Below, piece by piece: positions 8,452-16,947 of a stretch of 64,000 nt of DNA. The DNA lies in contig WLWZ01000006.1 in assembly GCA_012103315.1 (NCBI GenBank), positions 124,001 through 188,000 on the forward strand, given 5' to 3'. The notes under the pieces are model-generated. The model ran no database searches and was not told where the DNA came from. It saw only the letters and a list, made by a program, of their open reading frames with translations. Both the position numbers and the translations under genes were made by a program. Source of the DNA: Alphaproteobacteria bacterium. GTDB lineage: Bacteria; Pseudomonadota; Alphaproteobacteria; MPNO01; UBA2964. Each line of letters opens with the position of its first letter. Positions within the stretch are counted from its first letter, which is position 1.

Positions 8452-9425
8452 TTCGCCGGTTTAGGACCGGTCGGCAGGAACTTGGTGGTGAAACCCTTCC
8501 GCCAATCCATCTTCTCCGGATAGACGCCGTGCTTGCTCATCTCGCTGTGGAATTGCTGCCAGCGTTTTTCAGTCATCGCGCCGATGCTACGAGTTTTGGC
8601 ATCACCTGAAGAGACGATACCGTGCTCATTCATCTTGGTGCGGCCATAGGCCAGCAGTGCATCGGTCATTTCAGGATTGTGCGTCTTTATAAGGTTATTG
8701 CCTGCCATTGGATTGCCAGTCAGATAATCTTGCCAGCCGCGAATGGAGGCCTCGACGAAGGCACGGACGATCTTTGGCTTTGTCTCAGTAAGTTTCCGTG
8801 ATGTCTGGATGAGGGCGCCATACCCCTGATACCCCGCATCGGCAATCAACATAACGACCGGTTTGATGCCCTGTTTCTCGATCAGGAACGGTTCACTACC
8901 GAGATAGCCTTGCTGGATGACGGAACGGCTCACGAGAAACGGCGAGATCGAAAACGTGTAGGATTTGATCTGCTTGTCGCTATAGCCGAACTTGTTTTTG
9001 AGGAATAGCCACCAGCCGATCCTTGTATCGGCGCCGATATAGATCGGCTTGTCTTTAAGTGCTGCGAAGCTGTCATTGCCGCGACCAGGATGCGCGATCA
9101 GAACTGACGGGTCTTTTTGAAAGATTGCGGCCACGGCGACCATCGGAATATTTTCCCGAACATAGTTGAGCGCAATGAAGGAATTCGAGGACAGGCTGAA
9201 CTCGACCTTGCCGGCCGCGAGTAGCTGGGCATGGTTAATCTGTGGCCCACCCTGGCGTATCTGAACATTGAGCCCGCGCTCGGCGTAAAACCCTTTGGCG
9301 AGCGCCTGATAAAATCCACCATGCTCCGCCTGCGCGCGCCAATCCGTACCGAACGTGATGGTTTCCGCACTGCGAGTGCCGGTGGCCAAACTGGTGATCA
9401 AGAGGGCGAGGAAAACGACGCGCAT
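8448..9425 (-). CDS. ABC transporter substrate-binding protein, NMT1/THI5-like
   Basis: A 325-residue periplasmic binding protein with a short signal peptide (ending ATGTRSAE). The N-terminal lobe ITFGTDWRAQAEHGGFYQAL resembles the ThiY/THI5 group, which binds formylaminopyrimidine-type thiamine precursors. It is the first gene of the three-gene importer operon. No TPP riboswitch could be recognised in the short (78-base) gap to the divergent aldo-keto reductase, so a thiamine role remains an inference; riboflavin or other heterocyclic ligands are alternatives. Confidence 0.85.
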   Translation of the reverse strand: MRVVFLALLITSLATGTRSAETITFGTDWRAQAEHGGFYQALAKGFYAERGLNVQIRQGGPQINHAQLLAAGKVEFSLSSNSFIALNYVRENIPMVAVAAIFQKDPSVLIAHPGRGNDSFAALKDKPIYIGADTRIGWWLFLKNKFGYSDKQIKSYTFSISPFLVSRSVIQQGYLGSEPFLIEKQGIKPVVMLIADAGYQGYGALIQTSRKLTETKPKIVRAFVEASIRGWQDYLTGNPMAGNNLIKTHNPEMTDALLAYGRTKMNEHGIVSSGDAKTRSIGAMTEKRWQQFHSEMSKHGVYPEKMDWRKGFTTKFLPTGPKPAK

Positions 9426-9503
9426 GTTTTACTTGTCTCCGCAGGGTTTCGAGTCACTTCTTGCATGGTAGCATAGCGCTAAAGCGTTAACAGGAAAGAG
9501 CTC

Positions 9504-10430
9504 ATGGAAATACGAAGAATTGGCGGCGATAGTGGATTTGATATCACCATCGTTGGGCTCGGCTGTAATGCCTTTGGACGGCGTATTGATCAGGACGCGA
9601 CAACCAAGGTCATCAATGGCGCACTTGATGCCGGGATCAATTTCTTTGATACCGCTGAAGGCTATGGCAACGGGTTGTCCGAGGTCTATATCGGCAATGC
9701 GCTCAAAGGCCGTCGTGATCAGGTCACGCTGGCCACCAAAGTCGGCTACAACATGCTGCATGTTAAAGGGAAGGGTAAAGGGTCGCGCGAGAACATTCGG
9801 GTTGCGATTGACCTCAGCCTACAACAGCTTCAAACCGATCATGTTGAGCTTTATCAGTTGCACAGACCTGATCCGTCGACGCCGATAGAAGAAACACTGG
9901 GCGCTTTCGACGAGTTACGGACGGAAGGCAAGATTCGGTTGTTCGGCTGTTCCAACTATTCTGGTGAACAAATGGCTGAAGCCGTCGCCGCCGCAGATGC
10001 CGCTGGCTATCAGGGGTTTGTGACGGCGCAAAACCGCTGGAGCGTACTGAACCGCGATATCGAGGAAGGCCTCATCCCAGTCTGCGCTGACAACAATATC
10101 GGTGTGCTGCCATTCTATCCGTTGGAGATGGGGCTGCTGACCGGCAAATACCGGCGCGGCGAAGGGGCACCCGAAGGCAGTCGTCTCGATGGCGATGCCA
10201 GACTCGGCAGTGCTGATTTTGATCAGCTGGAGGCGCTGGAAGGGTTTGCACAAGCGCGTGGTCATGACCTCATTACCTTGGCGGTATCCTGGCTTGCCTC
10301 GCAACCGGCGACAGTCAGCGTGATTGCTGGTGCCACGCGCTATGAGCAGATGGCACAGAATGCAGCCGCGGCGTCCTGGAAGATGACAGCGGAAGAGTTA
10401 GCGGAGATCGATAAAATCGTTGGGGGTTAA
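9504..10430 (+). CDS. Aldo-keto reductase
   Basis: A 308-residue NAD(P)H-dependent TIM-barrel oxidoreductase. The catalytic tetrad is visible: D49, Y54, K79 and H120 (DTAEGYGNG, LATKVGY, YQLHRPD). The C-terminal cofactor region reads VIAGATRYEQMAQN. A GGAAAGAG ribosome-binding site precedes the ATG. It diverges from the ABC importer operon. The carbonyl substrate is not predictable. Confidence 0.92.
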   Translation: MEIRRIGGDSGFDITIVGLGCNAFGRRIDQDATTKVINGALDAGINFFDTAEGYGNGLSEVYIGNALKGRRDQVTLATKVGYNMLHVKGKGKGSRENIRVAIDLSLQQLQTDHVELYQLHRPDPSTPIEETLGAFDELRTEGKIRLFGCSNYSGEQMAEAVAAADAAGYQGFVTAQNRWSVLNRDIEEGLIPVCADNNIGVLPFYPLEMGLLTGKYRRGEGAPEGSRLDGDARLGSADFDQLEALEGFAQARGHDLITLAVSWLASQPATVSVIAGATRYEQMAQNAAAASWKMTAEELAEIDKIVGG

Positions 10431-10445
10431 GCCACAAACACGTTT

Positions 10446-10517
10446 GTCATGCCGTACTTGATCCGGCTCCATTGGTAGGTGTCTGACATGGACCCCGGAT
10501 CGTAGTTCGGGGTGACA
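10446..10517. repeat. Dispersed palindromic intergenic repeat, copy 1
   Basis: Starts GTCATGCCGTACTTGATCCG and ends CGGATCGTAGTTCGGGGTGA. Two imperfect hairpin units are joined by a short spacer. It is closely similar over its whole length to 15346-15419. Both copies lie between genes. This type of element (CCGGACTTGATCCGG-like) is widespread in alphaproteobacterial genomes. Confidence 0.75.
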
Positions 10518-10543
10518 GATGGGTTTTAAAATAGTCGTCAGCC

Positions 10544-10571
10544 GTCATCCCGCACTTGATGCGGGATCCAT
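10544..10571. repeat. Half copy of the dispersed palindromic repeat
   Basis: GTCATCCCGCACTTGATGCGGGATCCA: one hairpin unit with compensating base changes (CCCGCA/TGCGGG) relative to the other copies, which argues that the fold is conserved. It lies 26 bases after copy 1. Confidence 0.65.
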
Positions 10572-10599
10572 ATTTCCGTCATCATCTGTTGGTGCAGTT

Positions 10600-11193
10600 C
10601 TAACGCGGTTTCTCGATTTCCCACAGCAGATTGGCCTTCACGGCAGGCCATTCACTGGCGATCATCGAATAGACGGCGGTGTCGCGCAGCGTGCCGTTTT
10701 CCATCACCCGGTGTGACCGCAGAATGCCATCGAGCTTAGCACCGAGCCGTTCAATGCCATTACGGCTTTGCCGGTTCATAAAATGGGTGCGGAATTCCAC
10801 CGCAATACAGTCCAGCGCTTCAAACGCATGGGTCAGCATTAGCAGCTTGCATTCGGTGTTAAGCCCACTGCGCTGCACCGATTTTTGGTACCAGGTCGAG
10901 CCGATTTCCAACCGTTTGTGGGGTGCATCTATATCCATATAGGTGGTCATGCCAACTGCCTTGCCGGACGCCTTGTCGATGATCGCAAAAGGCAGCATCG
11001 AGCCTGCGGTCTGCAATCCGAGTCGTCGGTCGATCTCAGCGGCAACGCCGTCCGGGGTGGGCACGCTTGTGTACCACAACTTGTACAGCTCGCCATCGGC
11101 GCAGGCTTCTTTCAGATCATCGCAATGCGATTGACCAAGTGGCACGACAGAGACAATTTCGCCGTGCAAAGAGACGGGTTCAGGCCAGGGCAT
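10600..11193 (-). CDS. GNAT family N-acetyltransferase (RimJ-like)
   Basis: A 197-residue acyl-CoA-dependent acetyltransferase. The start MPWPEPVSLHG at 11193 is chosen because it overlaps the TetR gene's stop as ATGA, giving translational coupling; the frame is open further upstream. Landmarks are an EIGSTWYQKSVQRSG segment, where the RimJ/RimL type binds acetyl-CoA, and the strand VEFRTHFMNRQSR. The substrate is unknown. The link to the TetR gene suggests a detoxification or modification role. Confidence 0.8.
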   Translation of the reverse strand: MPWPEPVSLHGEIVSVVPLGQSHCDDLKEACADGELYKLWYTSVPTPDGVAAEIDRRLGLQTAGSMLPFAIIDKASGKAVGMTTYMDIDAPHKRLEIGSTWYQKSVQRSGLNTECKLLMLTHAFEALDCIAVEFRTHFMNRQSRNGIERLGAKLDGILRSHRVMENGTLRDTAVYSMIASEWPAVKANLLWEIEKPR

Positions 11194-11873
11194 CAGGTTC
11201 GCCGGGTTTTGATGGCGGCGGGCCTCAGCCCTAACCACGCTAGGCAGCTATCGGTGAGATCCTCGATCAGATTTTCGCCGGTTTCCTGACCGGTGATGTC
11301 TTTCATCTTGTGATGCAGCACGTCATTGGCCCACAGGCTGTGCATTAGCTGCAACGTGAAATCGACCGCGCGGGTAGCGTCGGTGTCCGCCTTTATCTCG
11401 TTCTTCCGTGCCAGCATGACAGGCCGCAGCCGGTCACGGACTTCACCCCAGGTGCGGGCATAGCGGGCGTGGAACTCGGCGTCGACGCCGCTGCGCTGGA
11501 TAAACACCCGTGTCAGTTCCCGCCGCTGCCCGGCAAACAGAAACAGCGCTCGCACACTTTGCCGCACGACATTTTCCAGCGAGGCATTTTCGGCCCGTGC
11601 CAGATCACCGAGGAAATCGATACGTTGAATGAGCAGTGCGCATTGCTGGTCATGGATATGGAGGAACAGGCCCTCCTTATCCTTAAATCGGGCGTAGAAC
11701 GAGCCGACCGAGCAGCGCGCGCGGCTGACAATGTCATTGACCGTAGTGCCGTCATAGCCGCGTTCGGCGAACAGGATTTCTGCGGCCTCAACGATACGCG
11801 TCAGGGATTCCCGGCTGCGGCTTTGTTGTGGCGCGCGACCGTGATCCCGGTCGAGGTCAATCGTATCGGGCAT
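11193..11873 (-). CDS. TetR family transcriptional regulator
   Basis: A 226-residue one-component repressor. The N-terminal helix-turn-helix spans about residues 20-65 (AERGYDGTTVNDIVSRARCSVGSFYARFKDKEGL in two parts: TTVNDIVSRA and SVGSFYARFKDKE). The C-terminal ligand domain is divergent. It lies between the GNAT gene (4-base overlap) and the flavin monooxygenase gene (12-base gap), so it probably controls this operon. A perfect inverted repeat at 14054-14071 is a candidate operator. Confidence 0.88.
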   Translation of the reverse strand: MPDTIDLDRDHGRAPQQSRSRESLTRIVEAAEILFAERGYDGTTVNDIVSRARCSVGSFYARFKDKEGLFLHIHDQQCALLIQRIDFLGDLARAENASLENVVRQSVRALFLFAGQRRELTRVFIQRSGVDAEFHARYARTWGEVRDRLRPVMLARKNEIKADTDATRAVDFTLQLMHSLWANDVLHHKMKDITGQETGENLIEDLTDSCLAWLGLRPAAIKTRRT

Positions 11874-11885
11874 TTGACGGCTGCC

Positions 11886-13049
11886 CTATTCAGCCGCCGC
11901 CGCGTTGGGCTCACCGATATGGCGTAGCTTGGGCATTACCTCTTCGGCGAACATTTGCATGCTCTTCTTGGTGTGTTCATGATCCAGCGTTGCAAACTGT
12001 CCCATGATCACCAGATTGCCGTAGCCCATTTGGCTTTGATATTCCTCAAGCTTTTCGGAGACCGTCGACGGGCTGCCACAGATGAACATACCGTTTTCCA
12101 TCAGCATTTCGATGCTGAGATATTGTTCACGGAATTTCATCTTGTTTTCCATGATCATCTTGTAGGAGTTGATCGAGGAATAGCCCGGTGGCATGCGATA
12201 TTCAGTTGGCGCCAGCACGAACTTGTTGAAGAAATTCTCGATATGCGGACGCACTTCTTCGATGGCCTTCTCGTCGGTTTCTGCGACATAAAGCGGCAAG
12301 GCCCAACCCAATTGATCAGGCTGACATTTATAGCCGTACTCGTCGCACTTGTCGGAATAGGCGTTCATGTTGCGGACGACGTTCGCAATGGGGCTGAAGG
12401 TCATCAACATGGTGTATTTACGATCCGGATGTGAGGCCCAGTCTTTGGTCTCGGATGAACCTTGCGACGGAATCCACACCGGCGGATGTGGCTGCTGATA
12501 CGGGCGTGGCCACATATTCACATATTGAAAGCGGTAATATTTGCCCTCGAACGAGGTCGGTCCGGGCTGCGTCCAGGCCTGCATAATCAGCTCATGGGCT
12601 TCGTGGAACTTTGCCAACGAGCTCGACGGGTTGACCATGTAGGAATGGTATTCGCAACCAATGCCGCGCACGAACCCGGCGATGAGCCGTCCCCCCGTGA
12701 CGTTATCGATCATGGCATATTCTTCGGCGATCGAGAGCGGGTTTTCGGTCAACGGCAAGGCACGGCCTAGGACACAGATTTTGGCATTCTCGGTGCGGCG
12801 CGACAGAGCCCCGGCGAGCACGCTTGGCTGTGGCATGATGCCGTATGCCGTTTGATGATGTTCATTGACGCAGATACCGTCGAAGCCAAGCTCATCGGCA
12901 TATTCAAGCTCGTCGAGATAGCGGTTATAGAGCTTGTGGCCTTCCTTGGGATCGTAATTGCTGTTGGAGAAATTGATCCAGGCAGTGTGTTCGATGGCGT
13001 CGAGATCGACGGCGCCATAAGGCATCAGGTGGAAAAAGGAAAATCGCAT
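11886..13049 (-). CDS. LLM class flavin-dependent monooxygenase
   Basis: A 387-residue luciferase-like TIM-barrel protein, probably FMN-reductase-dependent. Family landmarks are GFDGICVNEHHQTAYG, the strand RLIAGFVRGIG and the C-terminal VIMGQF. It lies in a minus-strand operon with an alpha/beta hydrolase upstream and TetR and GNAT downstream. Monooxygenase plus hydrolase plus the facing bicupin protein suggests stepwise degradation of an organic compound; the compound is not identified. Confidence 0.88.
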   Translation of the reverse strand: MRFSFFHLMPYGAVDLDAIEHTAWINFSNSNYDPKEGHKLYNRYLDELEYADELGFDGICVNEHHQTAYGIMPQPSVLAGALSRRTENAKICVLGRALPLTENPLSIAEEYAMIDNVTGGRLIAGFVRGIGCEYHSYMVNPSSSLAKFHEAHELIMQAWTQPGPTSFEGKYYRFQYVNMWPRPYQQPHPPVWIPSQGSSETKDWASHPDRKYTMLMTFSPIANVVRNMNAYSDKCDEYGYKCQPDQLGWALPLYVAETDEKAIEEVRPHIENFFNKFVLAPTEYRMPPGYSSINSYKMIMENKMKFREQYLSIEMLMENGMFICGSPSTVSEKLEEYQSQMGYGNLVIMGQFATLDHEHTKKSMQMFAEEVMPKLRHIGEPNAAAAE

Positions 13050-13064
13050 TGTGCTGCTCCCCTG

Positions 13065-13850
13065 CTAATTCTTTGATATGTTGGCGTCGACCCCAGCGAG
13101 GAAATCCTCAAGCTTTTCCTGGTGAGGCAGGTGTCCGCATTCCGGAATGATCCGGAGTTCCGATCCGGGAATGGCATCGCGATAGGCTTCGCCATAAACC
13201 GGCGGGAAAATATTATCGTTCTCTCCCCAGAGCAGCATGGTGGGGACTTTTACTCGATGCAGCCACTTGATGAGATCAGGATTATGAAAGCGCGGATTCC
13301 ATGAGAGCTTGCCGGTGGTGAAATAGTTTTTGAGCTGTACGTCCTTTTGTTCGTCAGTCATCTCAGCCGCGGCGGCGATGCGCTGCTCGGCAATTTCCTG
13401 ATTGAAGAACATCTTTTGGGCGGCTTCTTCATTGCTCCACAAGAAGATATCGCCCATTGGCACACCAACAACGTTTACGCCGGCCGCGGAAACAAGCGTC
13501 AGCGTCTTGATCCGGTCGGTGCTGCGCACCGCGATCTCGCTGGCGATCCAGCCGCCAAGCGAATTGCCGACCAAATGAACATCTTCAAGGCCTAACTCTT
13601 CCATAAAATCGAGATAGAAAAAGGCCATGTCCGATATGTTGTCGAGCCATTCGGGATCATCTGATCCACCGAAGCCAGGATGGCTTGGCGCGATGACGTC
13701 ATAGCGTTCAGCCAGCGCATCGAGATAGGGCGCCCAGGCGCTAATCCCGCCAGCTCCATGTAAAAATAATAGTGTTGGACCACTGCCACCGCGCCGTACT
13801 TCGGTAGCGCAGCCATTGATATCGATTGTTTCAGCCTTGTGATCGGCCAT
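13065..13850 (-). CDS. Alpha/beta hydrolase
   Basis: 261 residues. The triad is visible as S97 in GNSLGG, D212 in WGENDNIFP and H240 in ECGHLPH; the oxyanion-hole motif is HGAGG. The start at 13850 (MADHKAET) is preceded by GGGGGAG at good spacing, although the frame is open to 13892. It resembles meta-cleavage-product hydrolases of the MhpC/BphD type, but substrate calls within this fold are unreliable. It is the first gene of the operon running to 10600. Confidence 0.88.
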   Translation of the reverse strand: MADHKAETIDINGCATEVRRGGSGPTLLFLHGAGGISAWAPYLDALAERYDVIAPSHPGFGGSDDPEWLDNISDMAFFYLDFMEELGLEDVHLVGNSLGGWIASEIAVRSTDRIKTLTLVSAAGVNVVGVPMGDIFLWSNEEAAQKMFFNQEIAEQRIAAAAEMTDEQKDVQLKNYFTTGKLSWNPRFHNPDLIKWLHRVKVPTMLLWGENDNIFPPVYGEAYRDAIPGSELRIIPECGHLPHQEKLEDFLAGVDANISKN

Positions 13851-14053
13851 TCTACTGATCTCCCCCTTGAGTGTCCGGGTGTTGATCCCCAAAACAGAAT
13901 TGCCATTCTAGTTTAAGCGCATAACGCTGGCAGCAGCAAGGGGCGGTAATTTGACAAAAGTTTCAGATGTTTAGAGATATGAAGCTGAAACCATATTGGG
14001 AAAATATGACGAAATGCAGAGTCGTTCGGTCACGTCTTGCCCCTTGTTGGGCT

Positions 14054-14071
14054 GCGCCACTAGGATGGCGC
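14054..14071. promoter_or_regulatory. Perfect inverted repeat, candidate operator
   Basis: GCGCCA-CTAGGA-TGGCGC in the 281-base gap between the divergent hydrolase (13850) and bicupin (14132) genes. The position suits a TetR-type operator, and a TetR gene lies in the same cluster. A TTGACA at 13951 may be a -35 element. Both are inference. Confidence 0.35.
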
Positions 14072-14131
14072 GAATTTTGAACCAGCACCAGATTTTGTCA
14101 GATGCCGGGATTGGGAATTGAGGAAAGCACA

Positions 14132-15253
14132 ATGGATACGCTGCAAGAAGAAATCAGATCACATGAAGGCGACAAGCCATTTTTGGCCGACCCGTTTCTC
14201 GACTGGGCTGAAGGCGAGGGCGTGCCGATTACCGAAGATTTCGGTATCCACCTCCCCGACGTTGAAGTCAAAAAATGGGATCGCTTTGGCTGCAATGGGG
14301 GCTTCGCCCATCTCAAAGGTCGTGGTGACTGGCTGTCGGTCTTTGTCCTGGAACTTGAACCCGGTGGATCAACCGCACCGCAGCAGCATATGTTTGAAGA
14401 AGTCGTTTATTGCCTGTCCGGTCAGGGTAGCACCCAAGTCGAAACGGCGGACGGCACCAAGCATAGCTTTGAATGGGGCAAGGGCAGCCTGTTTGCCCTG
14501 CCGCTGAATGCCAAATATCAGCATTTTAATGGCTCAGGTCAGGAAGCCGCACGTCTGTCCTCGACCAACAACATGCCGATGATCATGAACGTGTTCCATG
14601 ATCACAAGTTTGTTTTTGAAAACCCATTCCGTTTCCCGGCGCGCGAAGGCACCGCCGATTACTATTCTGGTGAAGGCACGTTTATTCCGAAACGTCCGGG
14701 CCGGCACATGTGGGAAACCAATTTCATCCCTGATTTGCAGACCTTTGAGCTGCAGAAGTGGGAAGCGCGTGGCGCCGGTGGTTCAAACATGATGTTCGTT
14801 CTCGCCGATGGTGCGATGCATGCGCATATGTCGGAAATGCCGATGGGCACCTATAAGAAAGGCCATCGTCATGGCGCTGACTTCCATGTCAGCTGCATCA
14901 CCGGTCATGGCTATTCTCTTCTGTGGTACGATGGCGAAGATGATTTCACACGGGTAGACTGGAAGCACGGCACTGTGTTTGCGCCACCCGATATGATGTT
15001 CCACCAGCATTTTAATGCTGCCGCGACTCCGAGCCGTTATCTTGCAATTGCCTGTGGCGGTCTGCGTTATCCACTAATGGAAGAGAAACGCCGTATCTTT
15101 ATGGGGATGGATGTCGATGTGAACAAAGGTGGCGCCCAGATCGAATATGGCGATCAGGATCCTCGCGTCCATGAGATGTTCCTCGAGGCGATGAAAAAAG
15201 CCGGTGCTGAATCGGGTATGGGCAAATTCATCGACGAATCTCAATTCAAATAG
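14132..15253 (+). CDS. Two-cupin (bicupin) domain protein
   Basis: 373 residues with two cupin barrels. The first has APQQHMFEEVVYCLSG (metal-ligand-type H and E), the second HRHGADFHVSCITGHGYS and the late histidine region MFHQHFN. The start at 14132 (MDTLQEE) has a GAGGAAAG ribosome-binding site; the frame is open from 14102. Bicupins include gentisate dioxygenases and oxalate decarboxylases; the double barrel with HRH...H suggests a metal-dependent oxygenase or isomerase. It faces the monooxygenase/hydrolase operon and probably works with it. Confidence 0.78.
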   Translation: MDTLQEEIRSHEGDKPFLADPFLDWAEGEGVPITEDFGIHLPDVEVKKWDRFGCNGGFAHLKGRGDWLSVFVLELEPGGSTAPQQHMFEEVVYCLSGQGSTQVETADGTKHSFEWGKGSLFALPLNAKYQHFNGSGQEAARLSSTNNMPMIMNVFHDHKFVFENPFRFPAREGTADYYSGEGTFIPKRPGRHMWETNFIPDLQTFELQKWEARGAGGSNMMFVLADGAMHAHMSEMPMGTYKKGHRHGADFHVSCITGHGYSLLWYDGEDDFTRVDWKHGTVFAPPDMMFHQHFNAAATPSRYLAIACGGLRYPLMEEKRRIFMGMDVDVNKGGAQIEYGDQDPRVHEMFLEAMKKAGAESGMGKFIDESQFK

Positions 15254-15303
15254 AAATCCGAATTAAGCGCTCATAAAAAAACAAAGAAGCGCTAACCTGC
15301 GAC

Positions 15304-15334
15304 CGGCGGGGCCTTGATTGGTTCCGCCGTTTTT
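15304..15334 (+). terminator. Rho-independent terminator
   Basis: CGGCGG plus GGCC pairs with GGTT plus CCGCCG (ten pairs including two G-T) around a TTGATT loop, followed by TTTTT. It ends the bicupin transcript. Confidence 0.8.
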
Positions 15335-15345
15335 CTATGCCTTTT

Positions 15346-15419
15346 GTCATGCCGGACTTGATCCGGCATCCATCAATACAGTGTTTAATATGGACCCCGG
15401 ATCGTAGTCCGGGGTGACG
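15346..15419. repeat. Dispersed palindromic intergenic repeat, copy 2
   Basis: Starts GTCATGCCGGACTTGATCCG and ends GTAGTCCGGGGTGAC; nearly the same as 10446-10517. Each half folds as a hairpin (GCCGGACTTGATCCGGC and CCCCGGATCGTAGTCCGGGG). It sits immediately after a terminator. Confidence 0.75.
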
Positions 15420-15532
15420 ATAAGTGCCGTCCACATTGGCCTCAGTGCCCGCGTGCAATCGTTTGTTTGTTAACGTTATGTTAATGAACTCTGGCCACTT
15501 TAATAATCTGATAATTATTGTGGTAAACGCCG

Positions 15533-16792
15533 ATGTTTCCTATCCCGTTCAACGAAGCCAGCCGACTGGAAGTCCTCGAAAGATATGGCATTTTGGATAC
15601 CAAGCCTGAACCGGCATTTGATCAGCTGACCGCGCTTGTCGCTGACACATTCGGTGTACCAACGACACTGGTCTCCATTCTCGACTGTGACCGGCAGTGG
15701 TTTAAATCGAAAGTTGGGTTGGACGTCGATGAAACGCCACGCGATGTAGCCTTTTGCGCGCATGCCATTTTGGATGACGGTCCCTTCGTCGTTCTCGACG
15801 CAAAAGAGGATGTTCGGTTTCATGACAGTGATCTTGTCGTGGGCAACCCCAATATTAGATTCTACGCTGGGGCCCCTTTGGTTAGCCTAGAAGGGTTTCG
15901 CCTGGGGACGCTGTGCCTCATTGATTATGAACCGCACCCTGATTTTGGCTGTGAGAAGAAGGCGCAGCTCGAATCCTTTGCTGCCCTTGCAATGCAGATA
16001 TTTGAAATGCGGCGAAAGTTGATTGAGGACGGTGTCGTCCCGGTAACGAGCGAAGAAGCTGAAGAGGCAAAGCGGGATTTGTTCGCACTCGTTGCTCATG
16101 AAATCAGATCTCCGATCGCAACAATTGTGAGCCTCTCGCAAATCGTTGATGAACAGATGTTTGGGCCTTTGAGCGATCCAAAATATCCCGAGTATCTTTC
16201 TGATATTCGTCAGACCGCCGAACATGTTGCAAGCATTACCGATCGCATGTTGGATATGGCCCGCGCAAAAACCGGTGAAATAGTACTGAAGGAGGAAGAG
16301 TGTACTCTTTCGGACTTGTTGAAGTTAGGCGTGCAATCGGTAGAGAAAGCAGCAGCCACAAAGAATATCTCGATTGCGGCGAGCAAGGATTGTGAAACGA
16401 TCCGGCTCAACGTTGATCCGACGCTGACCACGCAGATGCTGACCAACCTCCTGCACAACGCCGTTAAGTTTACACCTGAGGGAGGCCGCATTTCATTATG
16501 GATACGCGAAGCCGGTATCGGCGAGATCCATGTCGAAGTGGTGGACAACGGCCCCGGTATGTCTTCTTCGAAGATTATGGGAATTCTGGGCAGCCATGCA
16601 AACCTTGGGCATATTAAACTTGGTGACCATGGTGGTACGGGGCTCGGGCTACCGCTGGTTCGGCGCTTGATCGAACTTCATGGTGGACGGCTGGAACTGA
16701 CCCCGGGCCACACCGAAGGGCTGACTGCGCGCTTGCGGTTTCCGGCTTATCGAGCGTGTGACGATACATCGCTGTCCGCACAAACTGCGTAG
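15533..16792 (+). CDS. GAF-domain sensor histidine kinase
   Basis: A 419-residue soluble two-component kinase without TM segments. The GAF domain spans roughly residues 22-158, the phospho-acceptor H189 is in VAHEIRSPI, and the ATPase carries N-box NLLHNAVKFT, G1 VDNGPGM and G2 GGTGLGLPL. The GAF domain has CD-x-R-QWFKS and FCAHAIL segments common in cytoplasmic GAF kinases of unknown signal. No response regulator gene is adjacent, so it is an orphan here. Confidence 0.9.
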   Translation: MFPIPFNEASRLEVLERYGILDTKPEPAFDQLTALVADTFGVPTTLVSILDCDRQWFKSKVGLDVDETPRDVAFCAHAILDDGPFVVLDAKEDVRFHDSDLVVGNPNIRFYAGAPLVSLEGFRLGTLCLIDYEPHPDFGCEKKAQLESFAALAMQIFEMRRKLIEDGVVPVTSEEAEEAKRDLFALVAHEIRSPIATIVSLSQIVDEQMFGPLSDPKYPEYLSDIRQTAEHVASITDRMLDMARAKTGEIVLKEEECTLSDLLKLGVQSVEKAAATKNISIAASKDCETIRLNVDPTLTTQMLTNLLHNAVKFTPEGGRISLWIREAGIGEIHVEVVDNGPGMSSSKIMGILGSHANLGHIKLGDHGGTGLGLPLVRRLIELHGGRLELTPGHTEGLTARLRFPAYRACDDTSLSAQTA

Positions 16793-16887
16793 ATTAACCC
16801 TATAAATCGTCAAAAAATTTTACGGTTTTACGTTTCGCTTGTGCGCTTGCGGGCGTAAGCCTTTGATTTCGCGTAATTGATCGAATT

Positions 16888-16903
16888 TGGTATAGGTTTT
16901 GCA
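16888..16903 (+). promoter_or_regulatory. Sigma-54 (-24/-12) promoter
   Basis: TGGTATAGGTTTTGCA, with GG and GC ten bases apart and a perfect TTGCA -12 element. It lies 45 bases before the ATG of the PEP-CTERM gene at 16948, leaving a leader of about 34 bases that contains the GAAGGCG ribosome-binding site. Confidence 0.7.
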
Positions 16904-16947
16904 TGAGTCATACTCTAGATTACCCATAGAACGACGATTGAAGGCGA

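Noticed and set aside
9426..9503. TPP riboswitch before the NMT1/THI5-like importer
   Set aside because: The gap is only 78 bases and no TPP-aptamer conserved core (CUGAGA / ACYUGA) could be seen.
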